A stretch of DNA of 64,000 nt from Actinomycetaceae bacterium (lineage in GTDB: Bacteria; Actinomycetota; Actinomycetes; Actinomycetales; Actinomycetaceae), in NCBI GenBank assembly GCA_028724265.1, contig JAQYDG010000004.1, forward strand, positions 1-64,000, read 5' to 3'. Under the pieces are notes generated by a model that saw nothing but the letters and a program-made list of their open reading frames with translations, was not told the origin of the DNA and did no database searches. This document shows positions 47,459 through 56,078 of this stretch, one piece after another; positions within the stretch are counted from its first letter, which is position 1, and every line of letters starts with the position of its first letter. Made by a program: the position numbers and the translations under genes.

Positions 47459-47852
47459 GGCATCGCCAGTCGGGTCAGGTACACAGCGGTGTGTACTCTC
47501 GTCGATACCCGCGAATACACACACCCAACTTACAATCGCGCATTGTATCGATACGCTTATGGCCTTAGCAGTATGACGTGGATCAGCGAAAACCACCACA
47601 CGTCCACAACAAGCAACAGGCACTCTGACGGATCCGCCAATTTCCTGACGACCAGCGCGCAGCTTGCTGTGAAAGATATGTTCTCGCACTCCGCTCCTTT
47701 CACCTTCTGTTGCCTCGGCATCGACTCGTGACCGCGTCAGCGATGGACAGTGCAACACCTGTGCCATCCATCGGTCCGTACATCTATCGATATGTGATGA
47801 GCACCAGAACTCTCGACAACATCAACACACAAACACAGAAAAGAAGAAAACT
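47459..47852. other. metI-metQ gap with several inverted repeats
   Basis: 394 bases without a gene. It holds GTACACA-N4-TGTGTAC at 47479-47496, TACAAT-N5-ATTGTA at 47531-47547 running into the palindrome GTATCGATAC at 47545-47554, and a hairpin GATGG-ACAG ... CTGT-CCATC at 47742-47768. The last could be a leader element of metQ; the middle pair looks like an operator. No T-run terminator. Confidence 0.45.
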
Positions 47853-48719
47853 ATGAAAATCAAGTCATTTATCGCTTTCGCTACGGCCGCTGCAGCAACG
47901 TTCGGACTCAGTGCCTGTGGCTCCTCGTCATCCAGTGATGGCTCCAGTGCGTCGGCCTCGCAATCGGCCTCAGCATCCAGCGCAGGTGAGACAACGAAAC
48001 TGGTTGTGGGTGTGAGCCCTGTACCTCACGCACAAATCGTTCAGTATGTGAAGGATAATCTGGCGCAGAAAGCCGGCTTAGACATCCAAATCAAGGAATA
48101 CCAGGATTACGTCACGCCCAACCGTGCTCTCAACGATGGTGAAATTGATGCCAACTTCTTCCAGCACGTTCCATATTTTGACGAAGAGACAAAGACGAAG
48201 GGGTACAAGCTCGAGCATGGGGATGGCATCCATATCGAACCTATCGGTATCTACTCCTCAAAGGTCAAGGATCTGAAGGATCTGCCGAATAACGCCGTTA
48301 TCGCGATTAATAACGATCCTTCCAACCAGTCGCGCGGCCTGAGGGCTCTTGAGAATGCTGGAATTCTCACGTTCACCGATCAAGAGAACCCAACCACAAC
48401 TGGCATTGCCTCTAATCCGAAGAACGTCACATTCAAGGTTGCTGAAGCCCCTGCCATTCCGAAGCTTCTCCCCGACGTTGACGCTGCGATTATCAACGGT
48501 AACTTCGCTGTGGAGAATAATCTGACGCCGTCCAAGGACGCACTGTACCTCGAATCTGGCGAAAACAACCCATATTCGAACGTGCTTGCGTGGAAGAAAG
48601 ATGCTCCGGCTGATAAGTTGGCAGCAATCAAGAAACTCGACGACCTGCTCCACTCTCAAGACGTGAAGGATTACATTTCCAAGACGTGGTCGGATGGTTC
48701 CGTTATTGCCTCTTTCTAA
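47853..48719 (+). CDS. metQ: methionine-binding lipoprotein
   Basis: 288 aa. Lipoprotein signal peptide with lipobox LSAC (Cys22), a Ser-rich linker (about 23-48), then the NlpA/MetQ fold: LVVGVSPVPHAQIVQYVKDNL, YQDYVTPNRALNDGEIDANFFQHVPYFDE and AIINGNFAVENNLTP. It captures methionine for MetNI. Ribosome site AAGAAG before ATG 47853. Probably transcribed from its own promoter or by readthrough from metNI. Confidence 0.93.
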   Translation: MKIKSFIAFATAAAATFGLSACGSSSSSDGSSASASQSASASSAGETTKLVVGVSPVPHAQIVQYVKDNLAQKAGLDIQIKEYQDYVTPNRALNDGEIDANFFQHVPYFDEETKTKGYKLEHGDGIHIEPIGIYSSKVKDLKDLPNNAVIAINNDPSNQSRGLRALENAGILTFTDQENPTTTGIASNPKNVTFKVAEAPAIPKLLPDVDAAIINGNFAVENNLTPSKDALYLESGENNPYSNVLAWKKDAPADKLAAIKKLDDLLHSQDVKDYISKTWSDGSVIASF

Positions 48720-48867
48720 TTCCCATGCACTTGTCTGATGTGCGACGCCTCATCTGGCATCGTGGATGTCATAAACCGATCCGGACGTTATGAGCGGTGA
48801 CCTCGCTCGTCACACAGACAGATAACGCAGGCAGGTGCCGACTTCAGGGGCGTACGGGCAGCCCTCA

Positions 48868-48912
48868 GATGGTGGTGTGTTCAAGGATTGACTCCTTGAA
48901 CACACCACCATC
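48868..48912. terminator. 20-base perfect inverted repeat after metQ
   Basis: GATGGTGGTGTGTTCAAGGA pairs perfectly with its complement around TTGAC. The following GTTTAAC has only a short T run, so termination is likely but not textbook. It lies about 150 bases after metQ, within the 515-base gap 48720-49234. Confidence 0.6.
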
Positions 48913-49151
48913 GTTTAACACCACTGTTTTATGTGCCGGATCCTCTGCTTTCGCTTCTCCCGCCTATTCCCCTCTCGCACCTATTCCGCCTCTCCTGCCT
49001 CTGCTGTTAGTCCTATAGTTGTGTTCTCTTCGTTAGCCCTGAAAGTCCTGTTCGCTGCTGGAACCACGCCACAAGTGGGCGCATGGCGAACACTGCTCTA
49101 GCTCACCCGCCATACTGAAATATTCACGCCCGCTCTGCGTTACACAATGCG

Positions 49152-49175
49152 AAACACGTTAGTAAACACGTTAGT
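49152..49175. repeat. tandem 12-base repeat upstream of pyruvate oxidase
   Basis: AAACACGTTAGT occurs twice with no gap (49152-49163, 49164-49175), about 60 bases before the ATG. Placement in the promoter/leader suggests a binding site. The rest of 48720-49234 holds the hairpin at 48868 and no gene. Confidence 0.6.
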
Positions 49176-49234
49176 GATGTCATCAGCTGGTGGCATACCC
49201 GTCTGAGGACGGCGAACAAGAGGAGATATACCCC

Positions 49235-51097
49235 ATGGGGAACAAAATTTTCGCTGCAACTGCTGCCCTACGAGTTCTCGAAAGCTGGGGAGTCAAACAC
49301 TTTTATGGTATTCCTGGCGGATCAACTGGATCGTTAATGGACGCTGCTTATCAGGAGCAGGATCGCATCTCCTTCATCCGCGTGCGGCACGAGGAAGTTG
49401 GAGCCATGGCAGCCTCGATGCATGCGAAGATGACGGGGCATATCGGCGTTGTGTTGGGCTCGGCAGGACCAGGCGGCACCCATTTGATGAACGGCCTGTA
49501 CGATGCACGCGAAGATCATGTTCCCGTTCTCGCGTTAATCGGTCAGATGGCATCGAAGAATCTCAATTGGGACGCGTTCCAGGAGATGAATGAAAATCCT
49601 ATTTATGCCGATGTTTCGGTATATAACCGCCGCGTCGTCAACGGGCAACAGCTGCCCCACGTCATCGATGAAGCCATTCGGCGGGCATACCATGAAAAGG
49701 GCGTCGCAGTTGTAGAACTTCCAACCGACTTGGGCTGGGATCTGATTGACGAGGACTCGTTCTATTCGTCAGCCGACAATTGGCGTGACTATCCACATCC
49801 AACGCTGAACGACGCTGATATTGATGCTGCAGTCAAGATCCTCAACGAAGCGCAACGTCCCGTCATCTATGCGGGTATCGGTACACGTGGTAACGGCGAT
49901 GCGGTGGTTGAGCTGTCGAAGAAGATCAAGGCGCCCATTGTGTCCACCGCCATTGCAATCGATAATTTTGATGACTCCTATGAGGCTTTCTTGGGTTCAG
50001 CTGGCCGCGTCGGCCGAAAAACCGCTATTGAAGCCGTGAGCGAAGGGGACGTCCTGCTCCTTGCCGGCACGAACTACCCCTTCGCAGAGCCCTTCCACAT
50101 GTGGGATCACTACGAGAAAGTGATCCAGATCGACATTAACAATGAGCATCTTGGTAAGCGTCACCACAACGATGCAACGATTCTGGGCGATGCCGGCGAC
50201 GCATTGCGTGCGATCACCGCGAAAGCTGAGGAAAAGCCAGAGTCCGGATGGTGGCGTGCGAACGTCAAGAATGTGGCAAATTGGCGCGAATATGTGACGA
50301 AGCTCGAAACGAGCCGGTCGGGCACGCTCTATTCGCCGCAAGTGTTCGATGCGATCAACAAGATTGCTGACGAGGATGCTATTTTCTCGATTGATGTTGG
50401 CAATACCACCATGCATTCTGTCCGCCATCTTCATCTCACTCAGAAGAACATGTGGCGTACATCCCCAATTTTTGCCACCATGGGTATTGGCTTGCCGGGT
50501 GCAATAACTGCCGCGCTCGATTTCCCTGGCAGGCAAGTCTTCAACCTTGCTGGCGACGGCGCGATGTCGATGGTAGCTCAGGATCTTGCAACAGCAAGCT
50601 ACTATCACCTTCCCATCATCAGTGTGGTGTTCACCAACAAGCAGTTTGGGTTCATTAAGGGCGAGCAGGAGGAGACGAACCTCGATTACTTTGGCGTGGA
50701 CTTTGCCGATACTGATTTCAAGAAGGTGGCAGAAGGCTTCCACGTGAGAGCGTTTACTGTGAATGATCCTGCTGATCTGGATACTGTTTTTGCACAGGCA
50801 AAAGAAATCGCAGCCTCCGGTGAACCGGTTCTGATCGATGCGAAGGTGTCTGGCGCTCGCCCGTTGATCACAGAGTTCATTCCGCTCGACGAGAAGATTT
50901 ACGGCAAAGAGAAGTCTGAGGCGTATAAGGAGCGTTTCGATGCTCAAGATTTGCAGCCGCTGCGCGTGTATCTTGAGGAGGAAGGTCTTGATAGTCGGCT
51001 CCTCGCGGTAGCTCAAGCTCGCAAGGCTGCCTCAGATACCAAGGCGGCCTCGGATACCGACGATTCGACCAATGCGGCGCACACCGAGGAAGCATAA
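49235..51097 (+). CDS. spxB: pyruvate oxidase (SpxB/PoxB type, phosphate-dependent)
   Basis: 620 aa. ThDP/FAD enzyme converting pyruvate, phosphate and O2 to acetyl phosphate, CO2 and H2O2. HEEVGAMAASMHAK near 57-70 carries the ThDP Glu; the FAD domain is central; GDGAMSMVAQDLATASYYHL near 438-457 with TNKQFG is the ThDP/Mg motif. Overall it resembles SpxB of lactic-acid bacteria more than E. coli PoxB, which uses ubiquinone. The last ~25 residues are Ala/Asp/Thr-rich. AGAGGAGA precedes ATG 49235. Terminator at 51141. Confidence 0.9.
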   Translation: MGNKIFAATAALRVLESWGVKHFYGIPGGSTGSLMDAAYQEQDRISFIRVRHEEVGAMAASMHAKMTGHIGVVLGSAGPGGTHLMNGLYDAREDHVPVLALIGQMASKNLNWDAFQEMNENPIYADVSVYNRRVVNGQQLPHVIDEAIRRAYHEKGVAVVELPTDLGWDLIDEDSFYSSADNWRDYPHPTLNDADIDAAVKILNEAQRPVIYAGIGTRGNGDAVVELSKKIKAPIVSTAIAIDNFDDSYEAFLGSAGRVGRKTAIEAVSEGDVLLLAGTNYPFAEPFHMWDHYEKVIQIDINNEHLGKRHHNDATILGDAGDALRAITAKAEEKPESGWWRANVKNVANWREYVTKLETSRSGTLYSPQVFDAINKIADEDAIFSIDVGNTTMHSVRHLHLTQKNMWRTSPIFATMGIGLPGAITAALDFPGRQVFNLAGDGAMSMVAQDLATASYYHLPIISVVFTNKQFGFIKGEQEETNLDYFGVDFADTDFKKVAEGFHVRAFTVNDPADLDTVFAQAKEIAASGEPVLIDAKVSGARPLITEFIPLDEKIYGKEKSEAYKERFDAQDLQPLRVYLEEEGLDSRLLAVAQARKAASDTKAASDTDDSTNAAHTEEA

Positions 51098-51140
51098 GAC
51101 GCTGGTCTTATACGACGCCAATATTTCATAAGTAAGGACT

Positions 51141-51173
51141 GGGGGATGAAGAACGTCTCTTCATCCCCCTTTC
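51141..51173 (+). terminator. spxB terminator
   Basis: GGGGGATGAAG pairs with CTTCATCCCCC around a 7-base loop, followed by TTTCATATCTCCCTTTT. Confidence 0.88.
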
Positions 51174-51386
51174 ATATCTCCCTTTTCCTACATTCCCTTC
51201 GTCTGAAGTTGTTCGCGCGGCTTACCGCTCTGTTTGATAGAGATAAAGCGCATTTGTTTGATATCGCTTATCGCATGGTCTTGATGTAGCGTTCCGCATG
51301 ACGCTTGTCGGGCGTAATCACAACGATCGAGGCACGCCTCCATCTTTGATACAACACTCTCGCTCCTGCTAAGGTTGGCTGTGATT

Positions 51387-51414
51387 GGCAACACGTTTAT
51401 TCTTCAGTGTTGCC
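51387..51414 (+). promoter_or_regulatory. hairpin just upstream of the butanediol dehydrogenase ribosome site
   Basis: GGCAACAC pairs perfectly with GTGTTGCC around 12 bases and ends about 8 bases before AAGGAGA. It may affect translation or mRNA stability. Confidence 0.45.
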
Positions 51415-51433
51415 CCTCAAATAAGGAGACCTT

Positions 51434-52498
51434 ATGAAGGCATTGATGTACTACGGCAAGGAAGACGTCAGGATCGAGGATATTCAGGAGCCTCAGATTC
51501 GCCCAGGAACCGTGAAGATTAAGATCGCATATGACGGTATCTGCGGATCTGACCTCCATCTGTACCACGACGGCCCAGGAGCGCCGGCTCCTACTGCCGA
51601 CACGCCGCATCCCCTTTCCGGTGAGACCCTCCCTGTTGTCTTTGGCCACGAGTTCTCTGGAACCGTTGCCCAAATCGCTGACGATGTTGAAGGCTACACA
51701 GTCGGTGACGAAGTCTGCGTGGAACCACTGCTCGTCTGCGGCGAGTGTGCGGCGTGCAGAGCAGGGAAATACAATCTCTGCGAGAAAATGGGCTTTATCG
51801 GCATATCGGGTGGCGGCGGAGGTCTTTCTGAATACATCGTGGTTCAATCGCGTTTCGTTCACAAGACCGGCGCTATGGGTCTGGAACAAGCTGCGATGAT
51901 TGAGCCGCTCTCGGTGACGGTTCACGCTGTGCGCCACTCAGGTGCAGATAAGGCGGATCCTGGTGTGGCGGTGATCGGAGGTGCCGGCCCTATTGGACTC
52001 TTTACCGCCGCTGTTCTGCGTGCGTACGGCCATACGACGATTGTGTCGGAGGTTTCAGAGGTTCGCCGCAATAAAGCCTCGGAAACAGGGGTTGCGGACT
52101 ACGTTGTGGATCCATCAAAGGAAGACCTGAACGCAAAGGTACGCGAGGTGAGTGAGGGCAAGGGAGCCACGTTCGCATTTGATGCCGCCGGCATTGGTTC
52201 AGTGGTGGATCAGCTGCTGGACACGCTCGCGCCTGACGGTCGCCTAGAAATCATTGCGATTCACACACGCCCCTACGAATTAGCGATCCCCCGCTTGATG
52301 ATGCAGGATCGCTCAATGGGCGCCTCCATCGGTTATGCCAACGATCACCCGGAGTCAATCCGACTTGTGAACGAAGGGCTTATCGATCTGAATCCGTTCA
52401 TCACCTCGAAGATCAAGGTCGAAGACATTGTTGAGCAAGGATACAACAAGCTTCTCAACGACCGTTCGGAAGTAAAAATCCTCGTCAGCATGAACTAG
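51434..52498 (+). CDS. zinc-dependent alcohol dehydrogenase, (R,R)-butanediol dehydrogenase type
   Basis: 354 aa. Medium-chain dehydrogenase. GICGSDLHLYHDGP near 36-49 and GHEFSG near 75-80 hold catalytic zinc ligands; CGECAACRAGKYNLCEKMGF near 101-120 is the structural zinc loop; NAD site VIGGAGPIGLFTAAVL near 181-196. The overall pattern fits 2,3-butanediol/acetoin dehydrogenases. It may dispose of reducing power. AAGGAGA before ATG 51434. A GC-rich hairpin follows. Confidence 0.87.
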   Translation: MKALMYYGKEDVRIEDIQEPQIRPGTVKIKIAYDGICGSDLHLYHDGPGAPAPTADTPHPLSGETLPVVFGHEFSGTVAQIADDVEGYTVGDEVCVEPLLVCGECAACRAGKYNLCEKMGFIGISGGGGGLSEYIVVQSRFVHKTGAMGLEQAAMIEPLSVTVHAVRHSGADKADPGVAVIGGAGPIGLFTAAVLRAYGHTTIVSEVSEVRRNKASETGVADYVVDPSKEDLNAKVREVSEGKGATFAFDAAGIGSVVDQLLDTLAPDGRLEIIAIHTRPYELAIPRLMMQDRSMGASIGYANDHPESIRLVNEGLIDLNPFITSKIKVEDIVEQGYNKLLNDRSEVKILVSMN

Positions 52499-52523
52499 CG
52501 TCATTCGCCAACACAATCAGTGT

Positions 52524-52568
52524 CCGCCTTTCGAAGCCGCCGCATGATCTTCGGAAGGCGGCATCTTA
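52524..52568 (+). terminator. terminator-like hairpin after butanediol dehydrogenase
   Basis: CCGCCTTTCGAAG pairs with CTTCGGAAGGCGG (one wobble) around 12 bases; followed by CATCTTATATT, a weak tail. Confidence 0.65.
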
Positions 52569-52834
52569 TATTGAGCTGACGATGCTTTCAGCAGCTTTCC
52601 TCGACATCAGCGGCGTTACTCGTGTATAGCCGATCACCCCCTGATATAGGCACAAGCGTCAGAGGATCGATAAGCATCGAACACGCTGAAAAAGGAGTCA
52701 ATAACAACACTCTCATTTCGGTTTTCTTTGTGTGCGCAACTTGCTATCGTTAGATCGGTGAGGCGCAGGATCTGCCTGTTGCGGCAATGAACCTGCCGTC
52801 ATTGCATATTCGCAAAACAAGGGAGGCACTCGTT
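52569..52834. other. region upstream of the phosphate transporter
   Basis: About 265 bases without a gene. It is expected to hold the promoter, but no clear -35/-10 pair or PhoP-type repeat was recognised. Confidence 0.35.
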
Positions 52835-54295
52835 TTGAGCGCTGTCACGGTTATTTTGGTGATTGTGATCGTCACCGCACTTGCATTCGACTTCACAAAC
52901 GGATTTCACGACACAGCCAACGCAATGGCTACCTCCATTTCAACGGGTGCTTTGAAGCCTTTCGCTGCTGTTGCAGTTTCTGCTGCCTTTAATGTCATCG
53001 GTGCTCTTCTCTCAGTTGAAGTTGCCACAACGATTACCGCTGGGATTGTGGACCTTCAGGCTCCTGCACTGGTTGACTCATCGGGAAGCGACAAGCTGCT
53101 CGTTCTCGTATTTGCCGGCCTGGTGGGTGCGATCTTGTGGAACATGTTCACCTGGCTTCTCGGATTACCCAGTTCCTCGTCACACGCAATTTTCGGCGGA
53201 ATTATCGGCGCAGCCGTGGGGTCGCTGGGGTTGAGCGGCGTTCAGTGGAGCAACATTATGGGCAAGCTGATTGTGCCCGCTGTTGTCTCCCCGGTGATCG
53301 CCGCGATCGTGGCAGCATGTGCCACTGCACTCGTTTATTGGATTACAAATACCATCCCCGAGAAACAGAAAGCAACACACTTCCGTCACGGCCAAGTGAT
53401 CACGGCGTGCCTCGTGTCGCTGGCTCATGGTGCTGGCGACGCTCAAAAGACCATGGGTGTGATCTTTTTAGCACTGATCGCAACCGGCCATGCGGACGCG
53501 ACACAGCGTATCCCGTTCATCGTCATTATTGCCTGCGCAGCCGCTATCGCTTTGGGCACCCTCTCTGGCGGATGGCGCGTGATCCGCACGCTCGGCAAGG
53601 GCTTGGTCGATTTGGAACCACCGCAGGGGATGGCTGCTGAAGCTACATCTGCTGCTATTATCCTGACCTCGGCCGCAGGCGGAATGGCGTTATCCACCAC
53701 GCACGTCACCACCGGAGCAATTATCGGCACAGGATTCGGCAAAAAGGGTGCGACCGTGCGATGGGGTGTTGCACTGCGCATGGTCTCTGCGTGGATTATT
53801 ACGCTACCCTGTGCTGCACTCGTTGGTTTCCTCACGTACGAGATCGCAAAGGTGTTTTGGAATACGAGCCTGCTGGTGGGCGTGCTCGTGGACGTCGCAA
53901 TCCTCCTCGCAACCGTCGCATATATTATTGTGCGCGCACGCAGGAATAAAGTTGACGCCTCTAACGTGAATGCTGAATGGATTCCAGACACCGAGACGAT
54001 TGACTCGTCGATTACCGGCTCCACCGAAATCGACGAGATCCTCAAGCGCGACATGGAGAAGATTCTCTCCGGCAGCTTGGATTCTGCAGCTGCCTCGGAG
54101 ATCGCAGCAACCCAGGCGCCTTCGCGCCGCCAAGCCATTGCGGAGTTGCGCGAGCAGCGTGAGAGCATTATTGCGCAGCTGCGCGAAATTGATATGCGGC
54201 TCGAATCTGAACTTTTTGCTCAAGCTGACGAGGATCCGACGACGCGCACACAGCATCGCAAAGCTCCTGGATCAACAAGCGAGCACGTCAAATAA
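52835..54295 (+). CDS. inorganic phosphate transporter, Pit family
   Basis: 486 aa from TTG 52835. Proton- or metal-phosphate-coupled uptake. About ten membrane helices; the signatures FDFTNGFHDTANAMATSI near 20-37 and LSLAHGAGDAQKTMG-like VSLAHGAGDAQKTMGVI near 205-221 are the two Pit repeats. A cytoplasmic tail from about 385 ends in a predicted coiled coil (RRQAIAELREQRESIIAQL). GGGAGG eight bases before the TTG favours this start over ATG 52787, which has none. Confidence 0.9.
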   Translation: MSAVTVILVIVIVTALAFDFTNGFHDTANAMATSISTGALKPFAAVAVSAAFNVIGALLSVEVATTITAGIVDLQAPALVDSSGSDKLLVLVFAGLVGAILWNMFTWLLGLPSSSSHAIFGGIIGAAVGSLGLSGVQWSNIMGKLIVPAVVSPVIAAIVAACATALVYWITNTIPEKQKATHFRHGQVITACLVSLAHGAGDAQKTMGVIFLALIATGHADATQRIPFIVIIACAAAIALGTLSGGWRVIRTLGKGLVDLEPPQGMAAEATSAAIILTSAAGGMALSTTHVTTGAIIGTGFGKKGATVRWGVALRMVSAWIITLPCAALVGFLTYEIAKVFWNTSLLVGVLVDVAILLATVAYIIVRARRNKVDASNVNAEWIPDTETIDSSITGSTEIDEILKRDMEKILSGSLDSAAASEIAATQAPSRRQAIAELREQRESIIAQLREIDMRLESELFAQADEDPTTRTQHRKAPGSTSEHVK

Positions 54296-54312
54296 GTGGA
54301 AGGGTGCGAACG

Positions 54313-54603
54313 ATGACAATCTCAGAAATGGCGATCGCAATTCTGCGGGTGGGCGCCCTCGCACTGCTCTTTGGCTGTGGAGTTCCGAGTCTGTATGCGC
54401 TGGCAATGCGAGTACACGCTGGCAATCCCATCCGCAACGACAATGGTGAAATCGTGGGTGACACCGAGGCTACGCCCGCAATGAAGGCACTAGCCTACGC
54501 CGTATACGTTGTGCTCGCGGCTGTCATTTTCATCGCGATACTGTGGATCGCAAAAGGATCACTTGCCTACTATTTCAATTTCAAACCATTCGGTAGCCTG
54601 TAG
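54313..54603 (+). CDS. small two-helix membrane protein next to Pit
   Basis: 96 aa. Two hydrophobic helices (about 9-30 and 58-80) flank a polar loop. It starts 17 bases after the Pit stop with GGAAGG as ribosome site, so it is surely co-transcribed. Similar small proteins accompany Pit transporters in actinobacteria (family knowledge, name uncertain). Function unknown; an accessory role in phosphate uptake is inferred from position only. Confidence 0.75.
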   Translation: MTISEMAIAILRVGALALLFGCGVPSLYALAMRVHAGNPIRNDNGEIVGDTEATPAMKALAYAVYVVLAAVIFIAILWIAKGSLAYYFNFKPFGSL

Positions 54604-54699
54604 CCTTACCCGGATAAGCTCGCGGAAAAGAATCCGTGAAGGTACCGGTGGAAGGTATCAATAAGAGTCTCTAGTGTCACAAAACGAGGATGTAGTGAG

Positions 54700-55983
54700 A
54701 TGAAGCGAAACGCCCTTCGGTTGATACCGTTGCTGATGGTTGCGTCAGTTGCACTATCCGCGTGCCACTCAGCGTCGCAGGCGCGTCCGTCCACGCCAAC
54801 ACCGACGGCGGCTTCATCCTCGGTGAGCCAGGAATCGCCCTCTGCACAGCCAACTGCAGCTGAGTCAACGCCTGAGGAGCCTGACATCACACTTACTGTT
54901 GCGGCGACAGGCGATATTTTGCCTCATAAGCGTCTTATGCCCGACACCCGTACCAAAGGCAAAACACAGATTTCTCATTTACTCAGCGCCATCAAACCCT
55001 ATATCGCAGGTGCTGACCTCGCTCTGTGCCACCAGGAAGCCGCTGTGGCTTTCGACGGAGTGGACTTTGAGGGCTTCCCCGAATTCCAAATGCCTCAACA
55101 GTGGATCTCCGATATTAAAGATCTCGGCTATGACGGTTGTTCAACAGCCTCAAACCACACCTATGATCACGCTTTTGAGGGGCTCACACACACCCTTACG
55201 ACGTTGACGTCTCATGGGCTGGGCACCGCGGGCTCACAGAGCACTGAGAAGCAGCTCCCCTACCAGATGTATGACGTCACTAAAGACGGACGAACGATCA
55301 AGATTGCTCACCTGTCACTCACTTACGGTCTCAATCAGCAGTACGCGCGCGGAACCAGCGCGGCGAAAGTGCTCGGCTCGCGCCCCTGGTCTGTCAATGC
55401 GGATAACGTGGATCAGACGATCGAGTGGGCGAAGCAGGCACGGCAGGCTGGCGCAGATATTGTGATCGTCTCTGCTCATCAGGGGCGCGAGTACCACACC
55501 GAGCCGTCTGAAGGCCAAATCGAGTGGGGGAAGCGATTCGCTCAATCCGGTGTAGTTGATCTCTATATCGGTCATCACCCCCATGTACCCGGCGCTATCA
55601 CGAAGATCCCTGGCGGTGTCGATGGTGACGGAATGTGGGCGTATTACTCCACTGGTAATCTGCTCGCATCGATGCAGCCAAAGAATACAACGGCGACGCA
55701 AGCAGAAGAAATTGCACTTGCCACCATTACTGTCCCTGCCCACGGTGTGCCACACGTCTCCCAGGCTGGGTGGGTTGCACTGACTGCCGATCTGAAGACA
55801 CACCGCGTTGTCCCCATCAGCGAAGCATTGAGCTCACAGGCGTCCGGACTTGGTGAGAGTACACAAGCCGTACAAAAGCAGTACGCACTCCTCCATCAGG
55901 CTGTTGGTGACGAGGCAGTGGAACTCACCACGCCCCCACACCAGGACGATGCGGTCAAGGTTGTACCTGAGCCCCGTATTTGA
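54700..55983 (+). CDS. CapA-family lipoprotein (poly-gamma-glutamate/metallophosphatase fold)
   Basis: 427 aa. Lipobox LSAC (Cys22), a Ser/Thr/Pro linker to about 65, then the PGA_cap domain: ATGDILPHKRL near 69-79, NHTYDHAFEGL near 155-165 and YIGHHPHVPGAI near 287-298, matching metal-binding motifs of calcineurin-like phosphatases. Faces outside the membrane. The link to capsule is by family only; no cap genes are nearby. Confidence 0.86.
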   Translation: MKRNALRLIPLLMVASVALSACHSASQARPSTPTPTAASSSVSQESPSAQPTAAESTPEEPDITLTVAATGDILPHKRLMPDTRTKGKTQISHLLSAIKPYIAGADLALCHQEAAVAFDGVDFEGFPEFQMPQQWISDIKDLGYDGCSTASNHTYDHAFEGLTHTLTTLTSHGLGTAGSQSTEKQLPYQMYDVTKDGRTIKIAHLSLTYGLNQQYARGTSAAKVLGSRPWSVNADNVDQTIEWAKQARQAGADIVIVSAHQGREYHTEPSEGQIEWGKRFAQSGVVDLYIGHHPHVPGAITKIPGGVDGDGMWAYYSTGNLLASMQPKNTTATQAEEIALATITVPAHGVPHVSQAGWVALTADLKTHRVVPISEALSSQASGLGESTQAVQKQYALLHQAVGDEAVELTTPPHQDDAVKVVPEPRI

Positions 55984-56022
55984 CGAGCTCCCCTGCCAAT
56001 CCCAGACCAACGGATCCTAGAT

Positions 56023-56040
56023 CAATAGCCGAAGCTATTG
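56023..56040. other. small hairpin between convergent CapA and MurE genes
   Basis: CAATAGC-CGAA-GCTATTG, 7-base perfect stem without T run, in the 95-base gap between two convergent genes. A weak two-way terminator is possible. Confidence 0.35.
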
Positions 56041-56078
56041 TGGCCAAGCTTTAGCCGCGCCGTTGTGTCAGCGCTCTC

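Noticed and set aside
47479-47496. GTACACA hairpin after metI as a terminator
   Set aside because: Short stem and no T run; kept only as part of the gap description.
52569-52834. PhoP box upstream of the Pit transporter
   Set aside because: No spaced direct repeats of the GTTCACC type were found.
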